The translations under genes and the position numbers were made by a program. Below, in pieces: positions 8,245 to 17,174 of a stretch of 64,000 nucleotides of DNA. Under the pieces are notes generated by a model. That model did no database searches. It saw only the letters and a list, made by a program, of their open reading frames with translations, and was not told the DNA's origin. Position 1 is the stretch's first letter; each line of letters starts with the position of its first letter. Origin of the DNA: Flavobacterium sp. (GTDB taxonomy: Bacteria > Bacteroidota > Bacteroidia > Flavobacteriales > Flavobacteriaceae); the NCBI RefSeq assembly GCF_024710485.1, contig NZ_JANJUQ010000006.1, positions 1 through 64,000 of the forward strand, written 5' to 3'.

Positions 8245-8252
8245 CAAAGATA
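8245..8252 (-). promoter_or_regulatory. Putative -7 element for queE
   Basis: The minus strand reads TATCTTTG, an exact TAnnTTTG match, with 17 bases between it and the queE ATG. No convincing -33 TTTG is visible. Confidence 0.5.
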
Positions 8253-8301
8253 CTTATTTTAGAAGAGAGTTAATTTGAAAAAATGAAATGACAAAATAAA
8301 A

Positions 8302-8329
8302 AAAACCGTCTTTCAAAAAAGACGGTTTT
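8302..8329 (-). terminator. Intrinsic terminator of the TonB operon
   Basis: A 12-bp stem AAAACCGTCTTT/AAAGACGGTTTT is followed on the minus strand by a further T run. It lies just past the TPR gene, the last gene of the leftward exbB-to-TPR cluster. Confidence 0.85.
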
Positions 8330-8351
8330 GTATCAAAACTTTTATCTGATA

Positions 8352-10013
8352 TTATTTCAACAACTTCAATGATTCGGTTGCGTAGTTGTTAGTTGGATCT
8401 AAAGCTAATGTTTTGTTGAATAGTTCTTTGGCTTTGGCTTTATCTGTATTGGCAAAGTGTGCAGCCATATTGTTGTAAGCTTCAATAAATTTAGCTTTGT
8501 TTTTAGTGATTTCGGCCTCTCCTTTTGCAGTTACAGTATCTATATACAACTGATAATTGGCAGCCATAACTTCGTCATTTTGCAACAAGTTATTTGTTCT
8601 GGCTTTAAAGATATAAGCATCTGCCGTATTAGGTGAAGCGGCAATTACATTTCCAAAAGCAACATCTGCTTTTTGCAAAGCAATTGGATCCGGTTTAGCC
8701 AAATCTTTACGAGTGTTATCATAATAAATGGCATTCCCTAAATAAAAATTATCAATCAAATAATTTTTGGACGTTGGTACTGAAACCGCAACTTCAAATA
8801 CTGCAGCTGCAGCACCAAAAGCTTTTTGGTCGTATAACTTTTTCCCCAATTCGTTTAATTCGTTTGCCACTAAAGGCTCCGTTGATACAGCTCTTTTGAT
8901 GTCTTCAATAGCAGAAGCTAATAAAGTTGGATCAACTGATTTGCCATCTTCACTGGTTCCTTTTTTGATTTTGGCTTGTCCTAAGTAAACAAAATCCCTT
9001 GGAATCACCTTGTTAGCCGTATTAGCAGTATAATCTTGTAATGCTTTTATAGCGGCATCAATATTTCCATTTTCATAAGCCGAATACCCTAAATATCTCA
9101 AAATTCTCGGATTCACGCCATCAATTTCTTTCATCTTATTGGCTTCAACCTCTAAGGCTTTGTAATCTTTAGCCAAAATCAAGAAGTCGGCATGACGCAT
9201 ACGAGAGGTGATGGAATAATCGGTCAAACTCATGTATTTTTCATAAAAACCTAAGGCTTTCTGGATGTTTTCTGTATATGTTGAAGGTACATTATTTCCC
9301 CACAAATAGTAAGTCTCTGCTAACTCACGGTAAACCGGTCCGTAATTCGAATTGATTGCGATTACTTCGTTGTATGCTTTAACAGCTTCGGTATAAGCTT
9401 TGGCACCTTTTAACAAAACACCCAATTGCATTTTGGCTCTTAAAAGCGTGTTGTCAGCTTGGTAAGCATTTCTGTAAGCTACATAAGCATCGTTTTGATT
9501 TTTGTCGCCGTAGTAAGCATCTCCTAAAGCCAATTGTACTTGAGCGTCATTAGGATTAGCGAGTTTTGCTTTGTTTAAGATCTCGATTGCGGCTTTGTAA
9601 TTCGGTTTGTCCGCATTCATATAAGCACGAGCAATATAAATGTACTCTTCAATATCTTTCTTTTTCAAATCTTTGGTTACTAAATCAAACTTGGCTTTAG
9701 CCGCTGCCAAGTTATTAGCATCTAAATCCATTTGACCTAAACCGATATTGTTGAATTTAGCGCCTTCAGTCGCTGTTAATCCTTTTTGGAAGTAAATAGT
9801 TGCTGAGTCGGCAATGTTTTGTTTTAGATAAACATTACCCAACAAGAAAGTAGCTCTACCATTAGAAGGTTTAGCTTGTATTACAGATTTCAATAACGAT
9901 TTAGCCTTTTCAAATTGTTCAGCATCAATAGCCTTTTTCGCTGTTTCTAAATCCTGTGCATTTGCAACTGTGGTTGCCACTAACGCTAAGCTGAATATTT
10001 TAAACTTTTTCAT
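8352..10013 (-). CDS. Secreted tetratricopeptide-repeat protein
   Basis: The 553-aa protein has a signal peptide (MKKFKIFSLALVATTVANAQ) and then many TPR helices across nearly its whole length. Examples are AKPSNGRATFLLGNVYLKQN, ANPNDAQVQLALGDAYYGDK and the last unit KAKELFNKTLALDPTNNYA. TPR arrays are protein-protein interaction scaffolds, here presumably periplasmic. It is the final gene of the ExbB-ExbD-ExbD-TonB-PstS-like cluster, 10 bases after the PstS-like gene. That position suggests a helper role at the TonB complex or envelope, which is inference. A strong terminator follows. Confidence 0.85.
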   Translation of the reverse strand: MKKFKIFSLALVATTVANAQDLETAKKAIDAEQFEKAKSLLKSVIQAKPSNGRATFLLGNVYLKQNIADSATIYFQKGLTATEGAKFNNIGLGQMDLDANNLAAAKAKFDLVTKDLKKKDIEEYIYIARAYMNADKPNYKAAIEILNKAKLANPNDAQVQLALGDAYYGDKNQNDAYVAYRNAYQADNTLLRAKMQLGVLLKGAKAYTEAVKAYNEVIAINSNYGPVYRELAETYYLWGNNVPSTYTENIQKALGFYEKYMSLTDYSITSRMRHADFLILAKDYKALEVEANKMKEIDGVNPRILRYLGYSAYENGNIDAAIKALQDYTANTANKVIPRDFVYLGQAKIKKGTSEDGKSVDPTLLASAIEDIKRAVSTEPLVANELNELGKKLYDQKAFGAAAAVFEVAVSVPTSKNYLIDNFYLGNAIYYDNTRKDLAKPDPIALQKADVAFGNVIAASPNTADAYIFKARTNNLLQNDEVMAANYQLYIDTVTAKGEAEITKNKAKFIEAYNNMAAHFANTDKAKAKELFNKTLALDPTNNYATESLKLLK

Positions 10014-10023
10014 CTTGCAATTT

Positions 10024-10947
10024 TTAATTTTTATCTTTAGTTATTTTGTTTCGTATCACGATTTTTCTGGTAGGTACGCGCTCCGGAACTAAGCCTGATT
10101 TTAGAATGATTCGCTGTCCTCTTTCGCCACCCAGGAAGGAAGCAAATCCCATTCCCAAGCCAGAATATCCTTGACAATTGACGATGTACAAATGACGTGC
10201 CAAAGGGTATTTACCTTGAGCAAGATTGTCTTGAGTAGGAAACTCAAATTGGGCTGAGTCAATTCCTTTCACGCCTAAAACATTGACTTTATCAACAGTT
10301 TCTTGTAAATCCAAAGGCGGTTGAAAAATCCAGTTGATTCCGATTACACCAATCATTCCTTCATTTTCTGCTACATATTTTATTACTTCCTGATTGGTTT
10401 TGAAGGAAAATATATTTTTTTGATTATTTACTGAAACACCTGCCAAATCCGACATATATCTTACCGTACTGGAATTAGCGTTATCAAACACCAATCCTTT
10501 AATGTTACCGGAAGGAGTTCCTTTGATAAAACTGATTACTTCTTGCAAAGCTATCAAAGTATCATTAGACGATTTGCTTCTTATTAAGGCCACAGCATCT
10601 GTAGCAAAAGGGGTGATTTTAGGATTAATCTTTTTAGATTGGAATACTTTCAATTCCTCTTTGGTCAAATCTCTGGTTAATACTGCTATAGTGGCCGTAT
10701 CGTTAAACATAGCATTCAAAACTTCATTTTCCGATTTGGGCACCAAGTGTAACTTGGCATTGTATTGGGTTTCAAAAACAGCTTCTTCATCTTCGATAAT
10801 GGGTAAGATAGACTCATCTACATAAATAGTAGCCTTCCCTTCAATAATAGAATCCAATTGACCTTCTCCCTTTTTTTGACAGGAAAAGACAAACAGTAAG
10901 GCTAACAGAAAAAATCCGGTTATGGTTTTGGCTACTCTATTCATCAT
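10024..10947 (-). CDS. PstS-like substrate-binding lipoprotein
   Basis: The 307-aa protein has a lipoprotein signal (TGFFLLALLFVFSCQKK, lipobox Cys near 23). The body follows the PBP-like/PstS phosphate-binding fold: IYVDESILPIIEDEE, LTRDLTKEELKVF, NANSSTVRYM and the end GLGMGFASFLGGERGQRIILKSGLVPE. Phosphate ABC systems normally place PstS beside pstCAB, but here it sits inside a TonB energy-transduction operon, so the ligand is uncertain. Two ATGs (10947 and 10944) are possible. The start overlaps the end of the upstream small membrane-protein gene. Confidence 0.8.
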   Translation of the reverse strand: MMNRVAKTITGFFLLALLFVFSCQKKGEGQLDSIIEGKATIYVDESILPIIEDEEAVFETQYNAKLHLVPKSENEVLNAMFNDTATIAVLTRDLTKEELKVFQSKKINPKITPFATDAVALIRSKSSNDTLIALQEVISFIKGTPSGNIKGLVFDNANSSTVRYMSDLAGVSVNNQKNIFSFKTNQEVIKYVAENEGMIGVIGINWIFQPPLDLQETVDKVNVLGVKGIDSAQFEFPTQDNLAQGKYPLARHLYIVNCQGYSGLGMGFASFLGGERGQRIILKSGLVPERVPTRKIVIRNKITKDKN

Positions 10948-11179
10948 CTGAAGTGTTTAAACTTTTTACCTGAGTTATAAAACGTATAAATCCGAAAATT
11001 ATTATCAAACAACCCACTATGAGTTGTAAATTATTAGGCAAATTAAGTTTGAGTTTATCCCAAAATAAAAGGAGTAATCCCAACGCACAAAAAGCCAAAA
11101 AGTTCAATAAGCTAATAACGAGAAGAAATCGCTCTTTAAGCGATTTCTTCTTGAAATTTTGAATGAATTTTGAAATCAT
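10937..11179 (-). CDS. Small two-helix membrane protein in the TonB operon
   Basis: The 80-aa protein has a basic N-terminus (FIQNFKKKSLKERF), then two hydrophobic helices, about residues 18-41 (LLVISLLNFLAFCALGLLLLF) and 51-68 (LQLIVGCLIIIFGFIRFI). Its stop overlaps the start of the PstS-like gene by about 11 bases, and its ATG lies immediately after the tonB stop. I do not recognise a named family. Its tight packing in the operon suggests an accessory role with the ExbBD-TonB complex. Confidence 0.7.
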   Translation of the reverse strand: MISKFIQNFKKKSLKERFLLVISLLNFLAFCALGLLLLFWDKLKLNLPNNLQLIVGCLIIIFGFIRFITQVKSLNTSDDE

Positions 11180-11977
11180 TTATTCAGGTTTTGGTAAAGA
11201 AATTGGTAAGGAATATAATACCCTTACTTTTTTTCCATTCTGTTCACCAGGAACCCATTTAGGACATTTCTTCAATACTCTTTCCGCTTCTTTTCCGGTG
11301 CCGTAACCAGCATCTCTAAGTATTTTGATGTCAGTAAGTGAACCGTCTTTTTCTACAACAAAACTAACAAACACTTTTCCTCCAGGGAAATTTTCATCAT
11401 CTACAGGCTGGAAATTTCTTTGAATATAAGAGTAGAATTTATTAATACCTCCCGGAAAATCCGGTTTCACCTCGATACCTGCTGTATTGTAGATGTTGTT
11501 ATCTTCTTCTACAACTTGCTGTACCGGTCCTGTTCCCGCATCTTCTAACGTTAAAGGCGCATCAGGATCTCCTTTGATGGTTTCGTCACCAATTTTTTTA
11601 TCCTTGATTTCTTCCATCTTAGGTGGTTCTTCAACAATCTCCTCCGATTTAGCCACTACAGGCTTAACGAATTTCACTTGGTCCACTTTTGGTGGCGGCG
11701 GTGGAGGTGGTGGTAAATCTTTAGGTTGCTCTTCTTTTGGAGGCAACTTAATTGTCACAATTTTTTTATCCAAACTAACATCTTCATCAGAGCTGTCAGG
11801 AATCAAATCGGCAATCAACGGAGAAGCCACTGCTAATCCGAAAATTGCAGCTCCTATCAGTAGTGAACGCAAAGTAGTTTTGGGGTTTTCCTTACGCAAC
11901 TCATAGGCTCCATAAGCTTTGTTACGTCCCTCAAAAACGATGTCTATCCACTGTCTTTTAAATAAGTCTAATTTCAT
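11180..11977 (-). CDS. tonB: Energy transducer TonB
   Basis: This is a full TonB protein (265 aa), which transmits proton-motive force from ExbB/ExbD to outer-membrane receptors. It has the N-terminal FEGRNKAYGAYELRK segment typical of Bacteroidota TonB, a membrane anchor near residues 36-57 (LLIGAAIFGLAVASPLIADL), a proline-rich linker with eight consecutive prolines (KDLPPPPPPPPKV near 88-98), and a C-terminal TonB domain from about 165 (VKPDFPGGINKFYSYI to VLYSLPISLPKPE). It follows exbD by 30 bases and precedes the small membrane gene with no gap. Confidence 0.93.
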   Translation of the reverse strand: MKLDLFKRQWIDIVFEGRNKAYGAYELRKENPKTTLRSLLIGAAIFGLAVASPLIADLIPDSSDEDVSLDKKIVTIKLPPKEEQPKDLPPPPPPPPKVDQVKFVKPVVAKSEEIVEEPPKMEEIKDKKIGDETIKGDPDAPLTLEDAGTGPVQQVVEEDNNIYNTAGIEVKPDFPGGINKFYSYIQRNFQPVDDENFPGGKVFVSFVVEKDGSLTDIKILRDAGYGTGKEAERVLKKCPKWVPGEQNGKKVRVLYSLPISLPKPE

Positions 11978-12007
11978 TTTTTTACTTTTAAAGATTAGTA
12001 CAAGACA

Positions 12008-12571
12008 TTACTTGTTCATTTCATCTACTAGTTTTTGCTCTTCAGGAGTAATATCATTTACAATGGCATAAGTAGGCACATTGCAAATTGCCATTTCATC
12101 TAAGATATCAACTAAGTTTCTGTAGGTGGCTTTTTTGGTAGGTTTGATGATGACTATCATTCCTTTCTTACTATCACCCGTGGCTTGTGGAATCGAAGCA
12201 ACTCTTTTTAAAATTTCTTTTCTAATTCCGTTTTTTCCGTATACTGCATCGGTTGGTGATCCTCCCGGTTCAGGACTTTCTAACAAACCATGAAACCATT
12301 TAATCTTATCGTCTTTACCAAGTATAATTGTCATTGTTCTTACTTGGTCAACCTTTATTGGCTTTTCTTTTGTTTTATCTTCTTCTTTATCCGGCAAACC
12401 TAAATCCATAGATTGTGGCTTTGAAAGTGACGTGGTCAACATAAAGAAAGTAATCAACAAGAACGCTAAATCCACCATAGCGGTAAGGTCTACCTTGGCA
12501 TTGGATTTTTTACTTCTTACTTTTTTACTGCCTTTTTTGCCACCGCCGTCGCCGGTATTTAATTCAGCCAT
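12008..12571 (-). CDS. exbD: Biopolymer transporter ExbD (second copy)
   Basis: ExbD proteins form the proton-channel complex with ExbB. This 187-aa copy has a basic N-terminus (GKKGSKKVRSKKSNAKVDL) and one membrane helix with the functional aspartate in LTAMVDLAFLLITFFMLTT (Asp near residue 34). A periplasmic domain follows. It is 18 bases downstream of the first exbD. The periplasmic domain is longer than in E. coli ExbD (141 aa), as is common in Bacteroidota. Confidence 0.92.
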   Translation of the reverse strand: MAELNTGDGGGKKGSKKVRSKKSNAKVDLTAMVDLAFLLITFFMLTTSLSKPQSMDLGLPDKEEDKTKEKPIKVDQVRTMTIILGKDDKIKWFHGLLESPEPGGSPTDAVYGKNGIRKEILKRVASIPQATGDSKKGMIVIIKPTKKATYRNLVDILDEMAICNVPTYAIVNDITPEEQKLVDEMNK

Positions 12572-12589
12572 TTTATACTGTTATTAATA

Positions 12590-13219
12590 TTAATAATCTT
12601 TTCCTCTTAAACCAGTAACTAAATTAAAGCTATTGATTTTTTGGTCCTGTAGAATATCCATCACTCTTTTAATTTGAGGATATAACTCTTTAGCATCGCC
12701 TTTGATAGCAAATTGAAGTTCTTTATCAGCTCCTTCATCAATATTTGCTTTTCTAGCGCCTTGTATCCAATCTTGTAATTGATTGTTGATAGAATCACAA
12801 GGAATACCGGATTGTACTCCTTTTTTCACTCTATCAGAAGCTTTCATGGCCAGCAATTGTTTCAAGCCTTCTACCGGAACACCAAACTCATCCACTAACG
12901 CGAATTGGGCTTTTTCTTCCTCTGTAAAAGTCAATTTATATTTCTGTGCCATGTAATCCAAAGCTCCTGAACGGATAGCTCTGTCTTTCATTCCAAAAAA
13001 CACTTGTTCTTTTCCTTCACTTTTCCCTACAGTAATCATTACTAATCCGGTTTCCGGCAATTTAGTTTGTACTGTAGAAGAAGGCGTGTCTACCGGTAAC
13101 GGCTCGGGCGCTTTGGCAGTAGCTGTTAGGATAAAGAAGGTAAGTAAAAGGAAAGCCACGTCACACATCGCCGTCATGTCGATGGAACCTGCTGCCTTAT
13201 GCGATTTTACTTTAGCCAT
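12590..13219 (-). CDS. exbD: Biopolymer transporter ExbD (first copy)
   Basis: The 209-aa protein has the ExbD helix with its essential aspartate in IDMTAMCDVAFLLLTFFILT (Asp near residue 19). A long periplasmic domain follows, containing VMDILQDQKINSFNLVTGL, the conserved ExbD end. It differs from the second copy by a shorter N-terminal tail and an insertion of roughly 60 residues in the periplasmic part. Two non-identical ExbD proteins next to one ExbB suggest a mixed channel. It lies 31 bases downstream of exbB. Confidence 0.92.
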   Translation of the reverse strand: MAKVKSHKAAGSIDMTAMCDVAFLLLTFFILTATAKAPEPLPVDTPSSTVQTKLPETGLVMITVGKSEGKEQVFFGMKDRAIRSGALDYMAQKYKLTFTEEEKAQFALVDEFGVPVEGLKQLLAMKASDRVKKGVQSGIPCDSINNQLQDWIQGARKANIDEGADKELQFAIKGDAKELYPQIKRVMDILQDQKINSFNLVTGLRGKDY

Positions 13220-13250
13220 TATCTTCTTTTATTTTTATAATTCGTTAGAA

Positions 13251-14072
13251 TTATGATTTTAAACTTCCTCTGAATTTTCTGTAAGTGTTCACGATGGTTG
13301 AACCTGCCTCATCAATAGAGTAAGTTAAAGTGTCAATTTTAGAAGTAAAGAAGTTGTAAGTGATGATTGCTAAAGCTGATGTAGCGATACCTGTAGCCGT
13401 GTTAATCAAAGCCTCAGAAATACCGTTTGCTAACGCAGCCTGATCTGGTGTGCCAGCAGTTGCCAAAGCACCAAACGCTTTAATCATACCGGTTACAGTT
13501 CCTAATAACCCAGCCAAAGTTCCTAAAGCTACTAAAGTTGACAAGATAGTCATGTTTTTCTCTAACATTGGCATTTCCAATGAAGTAGCCTCCTCGATTT
13601 CTTTGTGGATAGTTTCAGAAGCTTCTTCGCTTGTAAACCCTTCTTTTTTAACTTCTTGGTATTTTACCAAAGCTGCTTTGATAGAGTTAGCTACAGAACC
13701 TTGTTGTTTGTCACAAGCTACAATAGCATCATCAATGTTTCCTGCTTTTACACTTGCTTGTACGTTTCTCATGAAAGTATCTAAGTTTCCTTTACCACCT
13801 GCTTTAGTGATTACAAAGAAACGCTCAATTGAGAACACAATTACCATCAAAAACAATCCCATCAAAACCGGTACGATTGGCCCTCCTTTATACACCATTG
13901 CTAAATAATTACCCGGTAGCGGATGGCCTGTATTTACGCCTCCTTCAAAGTTAGCGCCATTACCCATTATAAATTGCCAAATTATCCATCCTACAAAAAT
14001 ACATGCTACAATGATAATTCCTGACATCATCCCTAAACCGTTTGAACCAGATTCTTTTTTAACGTTTGCCAT
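13251..14072 (-). CDS. exbB: MotA/TolQ/ExbB proton channel family protein
   Basis: This 273-aa inner-membrane protein is the ExbB/TolQ pore subunit. Helices lie near residues 15-35 (GIIIVACIFVGWIIWQFIMG), 60-85 (GGPIVPVLMGLFLMVIVFSI), 170-195 and 215-240. The conserved channel segment ILSTLVALGTLAGLLGTVTG followed by MIKAF is present. It is the first gene of the leftward cluster exbB-exbD-exbD-tonB-small membrane gene-pstS-like-TPR. Its start is about 60 bases after a TAAATTTG promoter element. Confidence 0.92.
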   Translation of the reverse strand: MANVKKESGSNGLGMMSGIIIVACIFVGWIIWQFIMGNGANFEGGVNTGHPLPGNYLAMVYKGGPIVPVLMGLFLMVIVFSIERFFVITKAGGKGNLDTFMRNVQASVKAGNIDDAIVACDKQQGSVANSIKAALVKYQEVKKEGFTSEEASETIHKEIEEATSLEMPMLEKNMTILSTLVALGTLAGLLGTVTGMIKAFGALATAGTPDQAALANGISEALINTATGIATSALAIITYNFFTSKIDTLTYSIDEAGSTIVNTYRKFRGSLKS

Positions 14073-14454
14073 TTTTTTAAATTTTAAAAGTTTTAAATAA
14101 ATTATAAGTTTTAGTTGTTAATAAACTTGAATGGTAGCAAATTTAATTTTTTACTCGAAATAAAAAAATTTTTTTAGGTTTTAATAACATATACCAATTG
14201 GTAGATTTTTAAGGGCATTCCGCAGTTTTAAAACAATAATTACACATTAGATAAAAATAAGTCTAATTTTCAAGGATTTAATCAACCTTTAGAGATATAA
14301 CGTGAAAAATGTTAAAAAAGTATTTCCGTAGAAACTTTATTTAACAATTATAAAATTTCAGTTACTCTTTTTAGTCAACTGAAAACAATTAACATTTCAT
14401 CCATTTAAAAAAAATACCTTATTTTGTTTTACCTTTATACCAATAAGATTTCAA
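14073..14454. other. Divergent AT-rich intergenic region between exbB and the HerA-like gene
   Basis: These 382 bases contain no ORF I can support. They hold the exbB promoter element (14138-14145), a perfect 12-base palindrome TACCAATTGGTA at 14192-14203 that could be an operator, and a near-consensus TACCTTTA about 20 bases before the HerA-like start. No riboswitch motif is recognised. Confidence 0.6.
14138..14145 (-). promoter_or_regulatory. Putative -7 element for the exbB operon
   Basis: The minus strand reads TAAATTTG, an exact TAnnTTTG match 65 bases before the exbB ATG. The -33 partner is not clear. Confidence 0.5.
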
Positions 14455-15972
14455 ATGACTACAACAACTGAATTTTCAAAATACATAAACGAAGGATACA
14501 ACTTTAAAGGTCAAAGCATTACATTAGGCGGCGCCATACTAAATGGTGAAGCTTTGACGAATACATTGGTTAAAGTTCCTTTAAAAACATTAAACCGTCA
14601 CGGACTCATAGCCGGAGCGACCGGTACTGGAAAAACAAAAAGCATTCAAGTCCTATCAGAACAGTTGTCCTCTTACGGAATCCCTGTGTTAATGATGGAC
14701 ATTAAAGGGGATTTTTCCGGAATTGCTAAAGCAGGTGAAGAAAAGCCTTTTATCACAGAACGTCACGCTAAAATCAATCTTCCCTACCAACCCGATAGTT
14801 TCCCGGTAGAATTGCTGTCGCTTTCCCAACAAAATGGCGTTAGATTAAGAGCTACTGTCTCTGAATTCGGCCCTGTTCTATTCTCCAGAATACTCGATTT
14901 GAACGACACTCAAGCCGGAGTAGTAGCGGTGATTTTTAAATATTGTGATGACAAACAAATGCCTTTACTGGATTTGAAAGACATCAAAAAAGTCATCAAC
15001 TACATCACTGAAGAAGGCAAAGGTGAAATTCAAGAACACTACGGCAAAATTTCAACTTCAACTACGGGTATCATCCTAAGAAAAATAATCGAATTGGAAC
15101 AACAAGGTGGCGATATTTTCTTTGGCGAAAAGTCGTTTGAAATAGACGATTTGATGCGCATCGATGAAAACGGCAAAGGCTACGTAAACATCCTTCGTTT
15201 AACCGATATTCAGGACAAACCCAAGTTATTTTCGACCTTCATGCTGAGTTTGTTAGCCGAAATTTACCAACAAATGCCGGAAAAAGGCGATGCAGATCAA
15301 CCGGAATTAGTAATTTTTATAGACGAAGCGCACCTGATTTTTAATGAAGCCAGCGATGCCCTACTCGACCAAATCGAAACCATTATCAAACTGATTCGCT
15401 CCAAAGGTATCGGCGTGTATTTCATCACCCAAAATCCGATGGATGTTCCGGCCAGTGTTTTGGCGCAATTGGGACTGAAAATCCAACACGCTTTGAGAGC
15501 CTTTACTGCCAAAGACCGCCAAGCCATCAAACAAACCGCCGAAAATTATCCTATTTCCGATTATTACAAAACAGACGAAGTGTTGACGTCTCTCGGAATC
15601 GGTGAAGCTTTTGTAACGGCTTTAAACGAAAAAGGAATTCCCACTCCGTTAGCAGCCACTATGATGCGCGCCCCTGTGAGCAGAATGGATATTCTAACTG
15701 ATGCAGAAATAGCGGAAATCAATGCCAAATCAAAGTTGGTTAAAAAATACGCTGAAGCCATCGACCGCGAAAGTGCCTACGAAATGCTAACGCAAAAAAT
15801 TGAAGCCGCCAATCAACAAGCGGAGATTGAAGCCGAGACAAAACAAGAAGACAGAAAAAGCAACGAGCCGAGCACTGCGGAAGTTATTGGAAAGTCTGTG
15901 ACTAAAGTAGTAACGAGCGCTACTTTTATTCGTGGCGTATTCGGAATTTTAAACAAATTGTTCCGCAAATAA
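14455..15972 (+). CDS. HerA-like helicase / DUF853 ATPase
   Basis: The 505-aa protein belongs to the HerA/FtsK-like P-loop ATPases (DUF853). It has Walker A GATGTGKTKSIQ near residue 55, LMMDIKGDFSGI, Walker B LVIFIDEAHLIF near 285, and FITQNPMDVPASVLAQLGLK after it, a region characteristic of DUF853. Proteins of this type are thought to act as DNA-translocating or nucleoprotein-remodelling ATPases, but the cellular role is poorly defined. The C-terminal 60 residues are charged and Gln/Glu-rich and end in a basic tail. Its TAA overlaps the ATG of the next gene (TAATG). Confidence 0.85.
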   Translation: MTTTTEFSKYINEGYNFKGQSITLGGAILNGEALTNTLVKVPLKTLNRHGLIAGATGTGKTKSIQVLSEQLSSYGIPVLMMDIKGDFSGIAKAGEEKPFITERHAKINLPYQPDSFPVELLSLSQQNGVRLRATVSEFGPVLFSRILDLNDTQAGVVAVIFKYCDDKQMPLLDLKDIKKVINYITEEGKGEIQEHYGKISTSTTGIILRKIIELEQQGGDIFFGEKSFEIDDLMRIDENGKGYVNILRLTDIQDKPKLFSTFMLSLLAEIYQQMPEKGDADQPELVIFIDEAHLIFNEASDALLDQIETIIKLIRSKGIGVYFITQNPMDVPASVLAQLGLKIQHALRAFTAKDRQAIKQTAENYPISDYYKTDEVLTSLGIGEAFVTALNEKGIPTPLAATMMRAPVSRMDILTDAEIAEINAKSKLVKKYAEAIDRESAYEMLTQKIEAANQQAEIEAETKQEDRKSNEPSTAEVIGKSVTKVVTSATFIRGVFGILNKLFRK

Positions 15973-16340
15973 TGAAGTCATTTTTAACCATAGGTTTGTT
16001 AGTGCTGTCCAATGTTTTTATGACCTTGGCTTGGTACGGACACCTCAAATTTAAAGAGTTGAAATGGTTTGAAAACGCCGGATTGATTACCATCATTTTA
16101 ATCAGTTGGGGATTGGCTTTGTTTGAATATTGCTTTCAAGTGCCGGCCAACAAAATTGGTTTTCAAGGCAACGGCGGACCGTTTTCACTGATGCAATTAA
16201 AAGTCATACAAGAAGTGATAACCCTTGTCATTTTTGTAATTTTTTCGCTGCTGTTTTTCAAAAACGAAACCTTTCGATGGAATCATGCTGTGGGTTTTGT
16301 TTTCTTAATATTGGCCGTGTATTTTATCTTTAAAAAATAA
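15972..16340 (+). CDS. DMT family protein (DUF486)
   Basis: This 122-aa integral membrane protein matches DUF486: four hydrophobic helices, with the conserved stretch LFEYCFQVPANKIGFQGNGG between the second and third. The family is related to small drug/metabolite transporters but no substrate is known. It starts on the last base of the HerA-like stop codon, so the two genes are translationally coupled. Confidence 0.88.
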   Translation: MKSFLTIGLLVLSNVFMTLAWYGHLKFKELKWFENAGLITIILISWGLALFEYCFQVPANKIGFQGNGGPFSLMQLKVIQEVITLVIFVIFSLLFFKNETFRWNHAVGFVFLILAVYFIFKK

Positions 16341-16347
16341 TCAAACT

Positions 16348-16797
16348 ATGAAAAAAATAGCCTTAACGCTCTTAACGGTTGCCTTTTTTAGTTGTAACAA
16401 AAAAGAAGTTGTAACCCAAGTTGATTTAGAACCTTTTAAGAAAGAAGTTTTAAAAGCGGAAGAAGATTTCAAAACCATGGCGCAAACCAAAGGTATCCCT
16501 GAAGCGTTTTATACGTTTGCCGACAGTAATGCGGTCATTAAACGCGAAAACGACACGCTGATTATCGGCAAAGAAAACATCAAACTGTACTACAGCGATC
16601 AAAAATACCAATCGGCTAAAGTAAGTTGGACACCCATTCATGTTGATGTTTCCAACGATGGCACCATGGGTTATACTTACGGCAATTACGTTTGGTCTAT
16701 CAAAGATTTCCAAGGCAAAGAACGCGAATTCAAAGGCGTTTTTCATACCGTTTGGAAAAAACAAAAAGATGGTAGTTGGAAATATACTTGGGATTAA
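16348..16797 (+). CDS. NTF2-like (SnoaL/YybH-type) lipoprotein
   Basis: The 149-aa protein has a lipoprotein signal (ALTLLTVAFFSCNKKE, lipobox Cys near 17) and an NTF2-like cone domain. Its hallmarks include FYTFADSNAVIKREND, PIHVDVSNDGTMGYTYGNYV and the end VFHTVWKKQKDGSWKYTWD. Such domains hold small ligands or act as enzymes; nothing here identifies one. It lies seven bases after the DUF486 gene and probably belongs to the same operon. Confidence 0.78.
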   Translation: MKKIALTLLTVAFFSCNKKEVVTQVDLEPFKKEVLKAEEDFKTMAQTKGIPEAFYTFADSNAVIKRENDTLIIGKENIKLYYSDQKYQSAKVSWTPIHVDVSNDGTMGYTYGNYVWSIKDFQGKEREFKGVFHTVWKKQKDGSWKYTWD

Positions 16798-16808
16798 TTT
16801 AAAAGACT

Positions 16809-17174
16809 ATGAAAAAGTACTTTACCCAAAAAGCACCTTTTGTGGTGCCAACCACAGATGGAAAACTAATAGAAGAACACCACGGGAAAGCAGCTACTGC
16901 TAACAATAATATATCTATTGCCCACATGATTGCGCCGCCGCATTGGAGCGAGCCTTTTCAAACGCCTGAGTTCGACGAATACACTTACATTATTTCAGGG
17001 AAAAAGCAGTTTATTATTGAAGATGAAACCGTAATCTTGGAAGCCGGTCAATCAATCAAAATTGAAAAAAATACACGAGTGCAGTATTCCAATCCGTTTG
17101 AGGAACCTTGCGAATATATTGCGATTTGCCAGCCGGCATTTGATTTTACGAAAGTACATCGGGAAGCAGAATAA
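16809..17174 (+). CDS. Cupin domain protein
   Basis: The 121-aa protein has a single small cupin barrel. The metal-binding motif area is FQTPEFDEYTYIISGKKQFI followed by IIEDETVILEAGQSIKI, and the second motif is NPFEEPCEYIAICQPAF. The usual His pair of cupin motif 1 is reduced (ETPEFDEYTY-type), so metal binding is uncertain. It is the last gene of the rightward herA-DUF486-NTF2-cupin run and ends at copy 3 of the dispersed palindromic element. Confidence 0.82.
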   Translation: MKKYFTQKAPFVVPTTDGKLIEEHHGKAATANNNISIAHMIAPPHWSEPFQTPEFDEYTYIISGKKQFIIEDETVILEAGQSIKIEKNTRVQYSNPFEEPCEYIAICQPAFDFTKVHREAE

